Shown here one piece after another: positions 15,665 to 22,265 of a stretch of 22,265 nucleotides of DNA (position 1 is the first letter of the stretch; the number at the start of each line of letters is the position of its first letter). This DNA is from Bacteroidales bacterium UBA1754 (GTDB lineage Bacteria; Bacteroidota; Bacteroidia; Bacteroidales; Paludibacteraceae). The stretch covers positions 1-22,265 of the forward strand of contig DCHK01000061.1 of the NCBI GenBank assembly GCA_002315615.1. The letters run 5' to 3'. A program made the position numbers and the translations under genes. Below the pieces are notes generated by a model, which ran no database searches, was not told where the DNA came from, and saw only the letters and a program-made list of their open reading frames with translations.

Positions 15665-17980
15665 CTATTTTACCACTGTGAATTTTGCAAATTTAAGTAA
15701 AAGTTGTCGCATTTGATTGCTTCCAAAATCGACACGAATTTTACAACTATCGCCCTCGCCTTCAATTTCGACAATTGTTCCCGTACCAAATCGCTCGTGG
15801 TTAATTTTCATTCCCACTTGAAGTTGGTTGCTTGAATTGGAAAAATTGCCAGTCGAAGGCTTTGAAGAAACATTTTCAATACGCATCATTTTCTTTGGTT
15901 TTTCTGTCGCCTTAAATGGTTTGTATGGCTCTTTTTCATCTTCGTTACAATAAGATTTTTCATCATATTCGTGCGAGCGAAAAGAACTATCAAAAATGGA
16001 ATCGTTTTTCTTGTTTTTCGACCATTTGTATTCTAATGGTAAATCCAAAAATTTTTCATCAATATCCGAAATAAATCTACTTGGCTGATTGAAAGCCATT
16101 TGCCCATTACGGAACCGTTGTTTTGCGTAACTTATAATGCAATTTTCTTTGGCACGCGTAATTGCCACATACATCAAACGGCGCTCTTCTTCCAACTCAT
16201 CGAAAGCGTCGCACGCAGGTAAAAGGTTTTCTTCTACACCAACAATAAACACATCTCTGTATTCCAAACATTTAGAAGCGTGAATTGTCATCAAAGTAAC
16301 GTGATTGGCATCTGTTTCGCTTTCAGACTTGTCCATATCGCTAAGCAACGATACTTCCGACAAGAAACTTTCAATGCTCATATCGGCATCATCAGTGCCT
16401 TCCATTTTGTTTTTGCAAAATTCCATTATGGCACTTTTCAACTCCTCTACGTTCTCTACACGCGCCAAATTTTCAGCATCTTTTTCAATTTTGAGAGCCT
16501 CTAAAAATCCTGTTTTATTTATCACATAATCAGCCAACTCGTAAGCATTCAATTCTTCTTTTTTCTGCTGAAAATGCTGAATTTGTTGGGCAAAATCAAA
16601 TATCTTTTGTTTGGTTGGAATATTCAAATCTACATCATAATTGACAATATTTTTGGCAACTTCAAACAACGATTTCTCATTTTGATTGGCATAAACCACC
16701 AATTTTGCAATGGTTGTATCGCCAATTTTACGCGAAGGCACATTCACAATGCGTTTGAACGATTCATCATCTTTTTCGTTCACAATAAGTCTGAGATACG
16801 CCAAAACATCTTTTACTTCGCGACGCTGATAGAATGACAATCCACCATAAATTTTGTACGGAATATTTTGATCCATCAAAGCCTCTTCGAACACACGCGA
16901 CTGTGAATGAGTACGATACAAAATAACCATTTCTTGATATTGATGTAAGCGGTGCAATCGTCGTATTTCATCACTCACCGATTGTGCCTCGTCTCTGTCG
17001 GAATAACTGCTCAAAACCTTTATCAGACTACCCTTTTCGTTTTCTGAAAATACGTTTTTGAACAACTGTGCGGTATTTTTCTTTATCAAACTATTGGCGG
17101 CATCGACAATATTTTGTGTAGAACGATAATTTTGTTCAAGTCTGAAAATGTGGCAATCCTTAAAATCATCTTGAAATCCCAAAATATTTTGAATGTTTGC
17201 CCCACGAAAAGAATAAATACTTTGAGCATCGTCGCCCACTACACAAAGTCGTTTATGCTTGTTTGCCAACTGTTTCACAATGTAACTTTGCACTGTATTT
17301 GTATCTTGATACTCATCCACAAGGATATACTTGAACAAATCTTGGTATTTTTCCAACAGGTCGCGATTGTCGCGCAACAAAATGCACATATTTAGCAACA
17401 AATCGTCAAAATCCATTGCATCTGCCGCTTTCAAACGCTTATTGTAAATTTGATATATTTGATATATTTCACCTTGACCGTGAAATTTGTCTTCGCGAAG
17501 CATTTCGTAATTTCTTGCGTACAAATTTGGTGTTATCAACGCATTTTTTGCACTCGAAATTCGACAAGCAACACCCGTTGCTTTGTATTTTTTATCGTCT
17601 AATTTCAACTCTTTTACAATGTTCGAAATCATTTTTTTTGAATCATCGGCATCGTAAATAGAATATTTATTGGAGTAACCTAATCGTTCGGCTTCGGCAC
17701 GCAATATCTTTGCGAACACCGAATGAAATGTACCTATCCATAAACCCCTCGCAGCGCGATAATCGACTAATTGAGCAATTCGCTCTTTCATTTCGTTTGC
17801 TGCTTTGTTTGTGAATGTAAGAGCCAAAATATTATAAGCTGGCAATCCCATTTTTATGAGATACGCTATTTTGTAGGTAATTACACGCGTTTTGCCCGAA
17901 CCTGCGCCCGCAATTACAAGCGAAGGTCCATCGATGTACTCTACTGCTTCGCGCTGACTATTATTTAATGATGATAACAA
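15665..17980 (-). CDS. UvrD/PcrA superfamily 1A DNA helicase
   Basis: A 771-residue 3'-5' helicase for nucleotide-excision and mismatch repair and for clearing protein from DNA. SF1A motifs in order: Q motif LNNSQREAV, Walker A AGAGSGKT (24-31), Ia LALTFTNKAANEM, Walker B ILVDEYQDTN, III VVGDDAQSIYSFRGAN, IV LEQNYRSTQNIV, V/Va TLMTIHASKCLEY, VI RRLMYVAITRAKE. A charged linker follows, then a PcrA-type C-terminal Tudor-like module (GMKINHERFGTGTIVEIEGEG). In motif Va the usual KGLE is KCLE (Cys571). The start is TTG at 17980: there is no ATG before the Q motif, and a TAA lies five codons upstream. A GTTAAAA heptamer tract abuts the start. The call is PcrA/UvrD rather than Rep because of the C-terminal module. 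Confidence 0.94.
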   Translation of the reverse strand: MLSSLNNSQREAVEYIDGPSLVIAGAGSGKTRVITYKIAYLIKMGLPAYNILALTFTNKAANEMKERIAQLVDYRAARGLWIGTFHSVFAKILRAEAERLGYSNKYSIYDADDSKKMISNIVKELKLDDKKYKATGVACRISSAKNALITPNLYARNYEMLREDKFHGQGEIYQIYQIYNKRLKAADAMDFDDLLLNMCILLRDNRDLLEKYQDLFKYILVDEYQDTNTVQSYIVKQLANKHKRLCVVGDDAQSIYSFRGANIQNILGFQDDFKDCHIFRLEQNYRSTQNIVDAANSLIKKNTAQLFKNVFSENEKGSLIKVLSSYSDRDEAQSVSDEIRRLHRLHQYQEMVILYRTHSQSRVFEEALMDQNIPYKIYGGLSFYQRREVKDVLAYLRLIVNEKDDESFKRIVNVPSRKIGDTTIAKLVVYANQNEKSLFEVAKNIVNYDVDLNIPTKQKIFDFAQQIQHFQQKKEELNAYELADYVINKTGFLEALKIEKDAENLARVENVEELKSAIMEFCKNKMEGTDDADMSIESFLSEVSLLSDMDKSESETDANHVTLMTIHASKCLEYRDVFIVGVEENLLPACDAFDELEEERRLMYVAITRAKENCIISYAKQRFRNGQMAFNQPSRFISDIDEKFLDLPLEYKWSKNKKNDSIFDSSFRSHEYDEKSYCNEDEKEPYKPFKATEKPKKMMRIENVSSKPSTGNFSNSSNQLQVGMKINHERFGTGTIVEIEGEGDSCKIRVDFGSNQMRQLLLKFAKFTVVK

Positions 17981-17984
17981 TTGA

Positions 17985-18012
17985 GTTAAGAGTTAAAAGT
18001 TAAAAGTTTAGG
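17985..18012. repeat. GTTAAAA heptamer tract at the uvrD start
   Basis: Units GTTAAGA (17985), GTTAAAA (17992), GTTAAAA (17999) and the degenerate GTTTAGG (18006) run in exact 7-bp register. On the coding strand these read TTTTAAC. The tract fills most of the 39-bp gap between the Sel1-protein stop (18020) and the uvrD TTG start, so a change of unit number would change the leader just before the start codon. Confidence 0.8.
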
Positions 18013-18019
18013 GATTGGG

Positions 18020-19075
18020 CTATTTGTTAAAATTTTCTAAATTTTCTTTTCCAATCCAAACGCCATTATTTTCGTACAATGATTTGTAAAGAGTACTGCT
18101 TTTATGAAAATCGGGATTCAATTCCATTACCTTGTCCCACATTTTTTGTGCATTTTCCTTGTCGCCTTGCATAATATAGAATTCACCTTTTGAATCGTAG
18201 AAATTTGCTACTGTTGGATCTTTCTCTATTGCTTTATCTATTAGTTCGTGCGCTTTATTAAAGTCAACAGAAAGTTCTTCGTCGCCATACGCATAGCAGT
18301 ACGCCAAATCATTGTATGCACTAAAATGACCATTTTCTGCCGCCATAGTAAACCATTTCGCAGCTTTGGCATAACTACACTTCATACCATATTTAGCATA
18401 AAAATAACAAACTCCTAATGTGTATTGAGCGTCAGAAGAATTGTTTTTTGCAGCCACTTCCAAAAACGTCATCCCTTGAGATATATCTACATCATAATAG
18501 ATGCCTTCAAGAAACATCATACCCATTATGTAAATTGCATCTACGTGTCCTTGTTCGGATGCTGCTTCTATATTTGTTGCACCCTCTTCAATATCCGATT
18601 TTCCACCAATGCCATACAAACAAAACAATCCGTAGCGATATTGTGCATACACCACATTCATTTCTGCTGCTTTTTTGTAGTACTGACGTGCTTTCTTCAA
18701 ATCAACATCTACATATTTTCCAACATTGTAGAAAAAACCCAATATATACGTTGAACCTGCGTGACCTTGTTTTGCCGCTTTCGTATAATATTCAAAGGCT
18801 TTTTTCAAATTAATTTCTACGCCTTCACCACGTTCGTATGCCAATCCCATATCGTATTGTGCAGTAGCATTACCAGCTTCGGCGGCTTTCCCACTCCAAA
18901 ACAACGCATCAATATATTGCTCTTTTACAAAGTAATAAGAACCCAAACTGCTTTGGGCTTCAATATCTCCCGCATTTGCACGTTTCATATATTGTGCAAG
19001 GTTTTGTTCTGTAATTTCTTGCGCATTGGTCAATACCGCACAAAAACATATTAGAGTCAATATAATTTTTTTCAT
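18020..19075 (-). CDS. exported Sel1-repeat (TPR-like) protein
   Basis: Encodes 351 residues from the ATG at 19075. An ATG eight codons upstream (19099) would only lengthen the n-region. The signal peptide is MKKIILTLICFCAVLTNA, with cleavage before QEITEQNL. The rest is about six or seven Sel1 repeats of about 36 residues, with the A-x-A-Q-Y-x-x-G pattern: AEAGNATAQYDMGLAYERGE, KQGHAGSTYILGFFYNVG, EMNVVYAQYRYGLFCLYG, EQGHVDAIYIMGMMFLEG, KNNSSDAQYTLGVCYF and ENGHFSAYNDLAYCYAYG. A TPR-like end (KDPTVANFYDSKGEFYIMQG) follows. Sel1 arrays form an alpha-solenoid that binds partner proteins or peptidoglycan enzymes in the periplasm; the partner here is unknown. It starts 37 bp after the TonB-receptor stop and is probably co-transcribed with that gene. 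Confidence 0.88.
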   Translation of the reverse strand: MKKIILTLICFCAVLTNAQEITEQNLAQYMKRANAGDIEAQSSLGSYYFVKEQYIDALFWSGKAAEAGNATAQYDMGLAYERGEGVEINLKKAFEYYTKAAKQGHAGSTYILGFFYNVGKYVDVDLKKARQYYKKAAEMNVVYAQYRYGLFCLYGIGGKSDIEEGATNIEAASEQGHVDAIYIMGMMFLEGIYYDVDISQGMTFLEVAAKNNSSDAQYTLGVCYFYAKYGMKCSYAKAAKWFTMAAENGHFSAYNDLAYCYAYGDEELSVDFNKAHELIDKAIEKDPTVANFYDSKGEFYIMQGDKENAQKMWDKVMELNPDFHKSSTLYKSLYENNGVWIGKENLENFNK

Positions 19076-19112
19076 CTTTTTTTGATTTTTGCTTATCATT
19101 TTTTACTGCAAA

Positions 19113-21524
19113 CTATTTAATGTCAATTGCCAATTTCACATTGAATTGTCGTCCTGTCAAGTAATTTGGTACGGCATATTGATGATTGTAAATGTCTGTA
19201 ACCCAATAATATGAGTTTGTATTTTTCAAATTCAGCAAATTAAACACTTCCAAAGTTAACCATATATTCTGAATGTGTTTCATCGCTTTTTTCTCCATTA
19301 TTTTATCTTGACTTTTGGTAAGCAAACGCGATGCACCAATATCTACACGACGATAGGCTGGAGCACGGAAAATTGCTTCGTAGCGTTCGCTATTCGGCGG
19401 ACCAAAAGGCAAACCATCAGCCCAAATAAATTTCAAATGTACTTTGTATTTTGGGTTGTTTGGAAAATAGTCTTGAAAGAAAAGCGTTACGCTATATCGT
19501 TGCTCAGATGGTCGTGAAATATACCCTACTTCATTGCCTTTTGCATCTTTGTCGCCTTTCACGTCTTCGCGCGACTGCATCAACGAAAAACCAATCCAAG
19601 AATCGCTACCAGGCAACATCTCGCCAAATAATTTAGCATCAAATCCAACAGTGTATCCTTTTGACTCTAAATCGCTGAAATAACGCACTTTTACATTGTC
19701 CACTTGATATGGTGTAAGTCTTGGCGCCAATTTATAATACGCCTCCATAGTAAGTTTAAACGGTCGAGAAGCAACTCGAAAATAATAGTCGGAACCAAGT
19801 ATGAAATGAATGGTTTGTTGCGATTTTATGTCTTTGTTCAAATAGACAATGTTATTACCATTTTCATCAGTTTGTGTACATCTCAACTCTTTGTAAAATG
19901 GTGCTTGATAATATAGACCTGTAGCAAATCGAAAATTCCAATTCGCCTTCCAATCTGGCATATAACTCACTGATGCACGAGGACTGACAATTGTCTCGTC
20001 GTTAAAATTCCAATGACTGATGCGCACGCCTGCCGTAGCGGTAAGCGTTCCTTTGTCAAAAGAATACTGATAGCGGTCTTGTACAAAGCCCATCACTCTG
20101 CAAGAAGATAACTGATTGTCCGACTTTAAGTTATAATACAAATTCACATTTTCGCCATTGTACGGCATAGAGTAACCTGCAGAATCTCGCATCTCCCACT
20201 CACTTATTTTGTCAGTTATGTCTTCATACTGCGCAGATACGCCCCAACTCAATTTATTGTTGTCTTTTTTCCATTCGCCATTGTGAGCAATGGAAGCAAC
20301 TGTGGCATTAAGTGAATTTCGCGCGTGTTCGTGATAACTACCAATTCCAAGCGATTCGCCCTCGTCGCCCGTAGCCAAAAGTTCGCTCAACCAATATTCA
20401 CCAGAAATATCGTAAGTTTCTCGTTCGTCGGTATTGAAAACCGAAGCCGTAAGACCAAGTTTCACATTATCAAGTTTATAATTGGCAGTGAGTGCACCAA
20501 ATGTGGTACGAAACAAATCGCGTTCTTTTCCGTCGAAATAAACGGTAAACGACTTTGCGTCGTCCATTGTACCAAAAGATGTAGAACGATCTTCGGGAAT
20601 AAAACGATAACTATTTTGCGAAAAGTTGCCAAGAAACGAAAGTTCAAATTTGTCTGTCGGTGTATAACTCAAATAGGTTTGAAAATCAACGAAATTCGGG
20701 TCGTATTCACCATTTACATCAAGCGAACCGAGCAAATAGCGCGATGTTTTGTAACGAATGCCATAAATTTGCGAGAATTTCTTGCTACTTGCGCCAACGT
20801 GTGCCGAAGCACCGAGCAAACTCACTGCTCCTGAAGCCTCGAAAGAGGCTGGTTTTTTGTATTTTATATCGAGCACCGACGACATTTTGTCGCCATATTG
20901 AGCATCGAAACCTCCCGAAGAGAATGAAACGCCTTCCACCAAATCGGTATTCACAAAACTCAAGCCTTCTTGCTGACCAGAACGAATAAGCAACGGACGA
21001 TAAATTTCGATGCCGTTTACATACACCATATTCTCGTCGTAACTTCCACCACGCACCGAATACTGCGTACTCAACTCATTGTTAGAATTGACTCCAGCAA
21101 ATGTTGTAAGCAAATTTTCAATACCACCCGAAGGACCTGTTACTAAATGAATATCACTCACATCAATAGACTCGCTACTAGATGTTTGTCGGCGAAACTC
21201 ACGAACTTCTACAGCAGAAAGTTCTTCGGAATTTTGTTCCATTCGCACGTTTTTTTGCAGTGTGCCTTGAGATTGTTTCAACTCAAAAATTTGTGTCAAA
21301 TATCCCAAATATGAAAACTCAAGTGTATCGCCTTTTGATATTTCTATACTATAATAACCTTTTTCGTTGGTAATTGTACCATCAGTTGCTCCTAAAACCG
21401 AAATGTTTACGTATGCCATTGGTTCTTTGTTCTCGTCGGTAATGTAACCATACACACGCACCTTGGCGTTCGCAGCCAATGAGCAAAAAAGCAATATGAG
21501 ATATATGAAAAATTTTCGTGTCAT
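19113..21524 (-). CDS. TonB-dependent outer-membrane receptor with CarboxypepD_reg-like domain
   Basis: Encodes 803 residues from the ATG at 21524. The frame stays open to an ATG 17 codons upstream, but that would put non-signal sequence before the signal peptide. Order: signal peptide TRKFFIYLILLFCSLAANA; carboxypeptidase-regulatory-like domain about 22-95 (VYGYITDENKEPMAYVNISV, GTITNEKGYYSI); plug about 118-225 with TQYSVRGGSYDENMVYVNGI and GGFDAQYGDKMSSVLDI; then a beta-barrel with many aromatic-ended strands, ending FNVKLAIDIK. It imports a ligand across the outer membrane using TonB energy. No susD-like partner is next to it, so it is not a standard glycan PUL receptor; the ligand is unknown. 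The Sel1 protein gene follows at 37 bp. Confidence 0.93.
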   Translation of the reverse strand: MTRKFFIYLILLFCSLAANAKVRVYGYITDENKEPMAYVNISVLGATDGTITNEKGYYSIEISKGDTLEFSYLGYLTQIFELKQSQGTLQKNVRMEQNSEELSAVEVREFRRQTSSSESIDVSDIHLVTGPSGGIENLLTTFAGVNSNNELSTQYSVRGGSYDENMVYVNGIEIYRPLLIRSGQQEGLSFVNTDLVEGVSFSSGGFDAQYGDKMSSVLDIKYKKPASFEASGAVSLLGASAHVGASSKKFSQIYGIRYKTSRYLLGSLDVNGEYDPNFVDFQTYLSYTPTDKFELSFLGNFSQNSYRFIPEDRSTSFGTMDDAKSFTVYFDGKERDLFRTTFGALTANYKLDNVKLGLTASVFNTDERETYDISGEYWLSELLATGDEGESLGIGSYHEHARNSLNATVASIAHNGEWKKDNNKLSWGVSAQYEDITDKISEWEMRDSAGYSMPYNGENVNLYYNLKSDNQLSSCRVMGFVQDRYQYSFDKGTLTATAGVRISHWNFNDETIVSPRASVSYMPDWKANWNFRFATGLYYQAPFYKELRCTQTDENGNNIVYLNKDIKSQQTIHFILGSDYYFRVASRPFKLTMEAYYKLAPRLTPYQVDNVKVRYFSDLESKGYTVGFDAKLFGEMLPGSDSWIGFSLMQSREDVKGDKDAKGNEVGYISRPSEQRYSVTLFFQDYFPNNPKYKVHLKFIWADGLPFGPPNSERYEAIFRAPAYRRVDIGASRLLTKSQDKIMEKKAMKHIQNIWLTLEVFNLLNLKNTNSYYWVTDIYNHQYAVPNYLTGRQFNVKLAIDIK

Positions 21525-21540
21525 TATCTTGCAAAGATAA
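21524..21540. promoter_or_regulatory. 17-bp palindrome containing a -7 box at the TonB-receptor start
   Basis: TTATCTT-GCA-AAGATAA is a perfect inverted repeat with a 3-bp centre. On the minus strand it holds TATCTTTG (21539-21532), a TAnnTTTG match only 7 bp before the ATG at 21524, whose first base lies in the palindrome. If the box is used, the mRNA would be leaderless or nearly so. No -33 TTG is visible at the normal distance, so promoter use is uncertain. Confidence 0.45.
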
Positions 21541-21615
21541 TTATTTAGAACGATGAATTTCGATTTTATCTTCACGAATTATCAACAAGAAATTCAAGAA
21601 ATTCTTATGGCACGC

Positions 21616-21651
21616 AAAAAAAGAAGTCCGCCACAAATTGTAGCGAACTTC
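21616..21651 (-). terminator. intrinsic terminator of the glutamine synthetase gene
   Basis: On the minus strand GAAGTTCGCTACA pairs with TGTGGCGGACTTC (13 bp including G-U pairs) around a 3-nt loop at 21651-21623, followed directly by seven T (21622-21616). This is a strong rho-independent terminator 32 bp beyond the stop codon, and it separates the glutamine synthetase transcript from the TonB-receptor unit. Confidence 0.88.
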
Positions 21652-21683
21652 TCCAACAAATATGATTATGAAAAAAAATGAAA

Positions 21684-22265
21684 TTATCCTACGTGAATAT
21701 TGTCGTTTACGAGTTTCATAATTTTCTCGGTATCATTGCCGAGTTCAGCACGAAGATTGCTATCGTTGAAGTTATTCAAATATTTAATCATAAAATCAAC
21801 GATATTTTCAGAGAACACACCTTTTGAAGTGTAAATTTCGCGGTCTGATTGCAATTCTTTTGCAGCAGCCACACAAGAGTCTGGCAATTGTTCCAAAGAT
21901 TCTTGCAATTTTTTGTTGTTATCATCGTGAATGTTTACACCAAGACCAACAAAAGTTTTTTCTGCAATTTCGAGTGCATTTGGCAATTCAAATCCGTGAC
22001 GAGCAGCAGCACAAAGAGCAGCCATCAACAAGTAAATGTCGGCGCAACCATCAGAAGCACGCCATTCGAAAGTTTGTTTTTCGCTGAAATCTTTTCCTGA
22101 AGGTTTTTCAAGAGGATTGCAGTCAGCAGACATATCTTTGCCATTGTTAATCCAACCAAGAGGCACGCGAACCAACGCACTGCGGTTCGAGAACGACCAA
22201 CAAAGTGATGTAGGTGCTTCTTGATGAGGAACAAGACGCATAAACGAAAGTGGATTAGGATTTCC
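21684..22265 (-). CDS. type III glutamine synthetase, C-terminal part (cut by window edge)
   Basis: The frame is open through the right edge (in-frame GNPNPLSF precedes the first internal Met), so this is the last 193 residues of a larger protein. GSIII enzymes have about 700-730 residues. The segment NPLSFMRLVPHQEAPTSLCW followed by SNRSALVRVPLGW matches the active-site region specific to GSIII (GlnN-type) enzymes of Bacteroidota and cyanobacteria, which condense glutamate, ammonia and ATP to glutamine. EWRASDGCADIYLLMAALCA is the conserved region that follows in glutamine synthetases. The C-terminal about 90 residues are helical. The gene ends in a clear intrinsic terminator. It is not GSI (GlnA), which lacks this pattern. 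Confidence 0.93.
   Translation of the reverse strand, partial: GNPNPLSFMRLVPHQEAPTSLCWSFSNRSALVRVPLGWINNGKDMSADCNPLEKPSGKDFSEKQTFEWRASDGCADIYLLMAALCAAARHGFELPNALEIAEKTFVGLGVNIHDDNNKKLQESLEQLPDSCVAAAKELQSDREIYTSKGVFSENIVDFMIKYLNNFNDSNLRAELGNDTEKIMKLVNDNIHVG

Noticed and set aside
20325..20834. 169-codon plus-strand open frame opposite the TonB receptor
   Set aside because: Shadow frame of the receptor barrel; basic, Ile/Arg/Lys-rich and without domain signature.

Overview
The window is AT-rich chromosomal DNA from a member of the Bacteroidota, most likely Bacteroidales. The evidence is the gene content: a DUF4290-murA pair, a type III glutamine synthetase, a TonB-dependent receptor with an N-terminal carboxypeptidase-regulatory-like domain, and a MurA with Asp at the catalytic Cys position. 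The promoters fit too: several starts are preceded by the Bacteroidota -7 box TAnnTTTG rather than a sigma70 -10 box, and clear Shine-Dalgarno sequences are largely missing. Most genes are housekeeping, and I recognise no defence island, phage or insertion sequence.

Layout. (1) 1-4472, minus strand: an envelope operon of a polysaccharide flippase, a YfhO-type membrane protein and an M16 zinc protease cut off by the left edge. YfhO and the protease share an ATGA stop/start overlap. (2) 4555-7685, plus strand: tsaB, DUF4290, murA and a small membrane-anchored protein, divergent from block 1. (3) 7686-9035, plus strand: a probable accessory insertion, an AAA+/DUF4143 ATPase preceded by three 29-bp imperfect inverted repeats spaced exactly 41 bp apart around its probable promoter. 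(4) 9030-11842, minus strand: yihY-like membrane protein, rlmB-type rRNA methyltransferase and an RluA-family pseudouridine synthase that ends tail-to-tail with the ATPase in a shared 6-bp stop region. (5) 11923-13879, minus strand: prolyl-tRNA synthetase followed by RNase P RNA (rnpB). (6) 13965-21524, minus strand: TonB-dependent receptor, Sel1-repeat protein, UvrD/PcrA helicase, pyrK and pyrD, closely packed (gaps 37, 39, 17 and 3 bp) and possibly co-transcribed. (7) 21616 to the right edge, minus strand: the C-terminal end of a type III glutamine synthetase with a strong intrinsic terminator.

Apart from the genes, the most striking feature is a set of short-period repeats in the small intergenic gaps. 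There are two AATT-based heptamer tracts (9721-9762 and 12362-12403) that share an 18-bp core, an AGAANNN heptamer tract just upstream of rnpB (12302-12343), a GTTAAAA heptamer tract abutting the TTG start of uvrD (17985-18012), and a 15-bp TAAACGATTAAACAA unit found twice before murA and once before yfhO. Together with the 41-bp-period array before the DUF4143 gene, these are the best candidates for undescribed biology here. Their functions are inferred, not shown.
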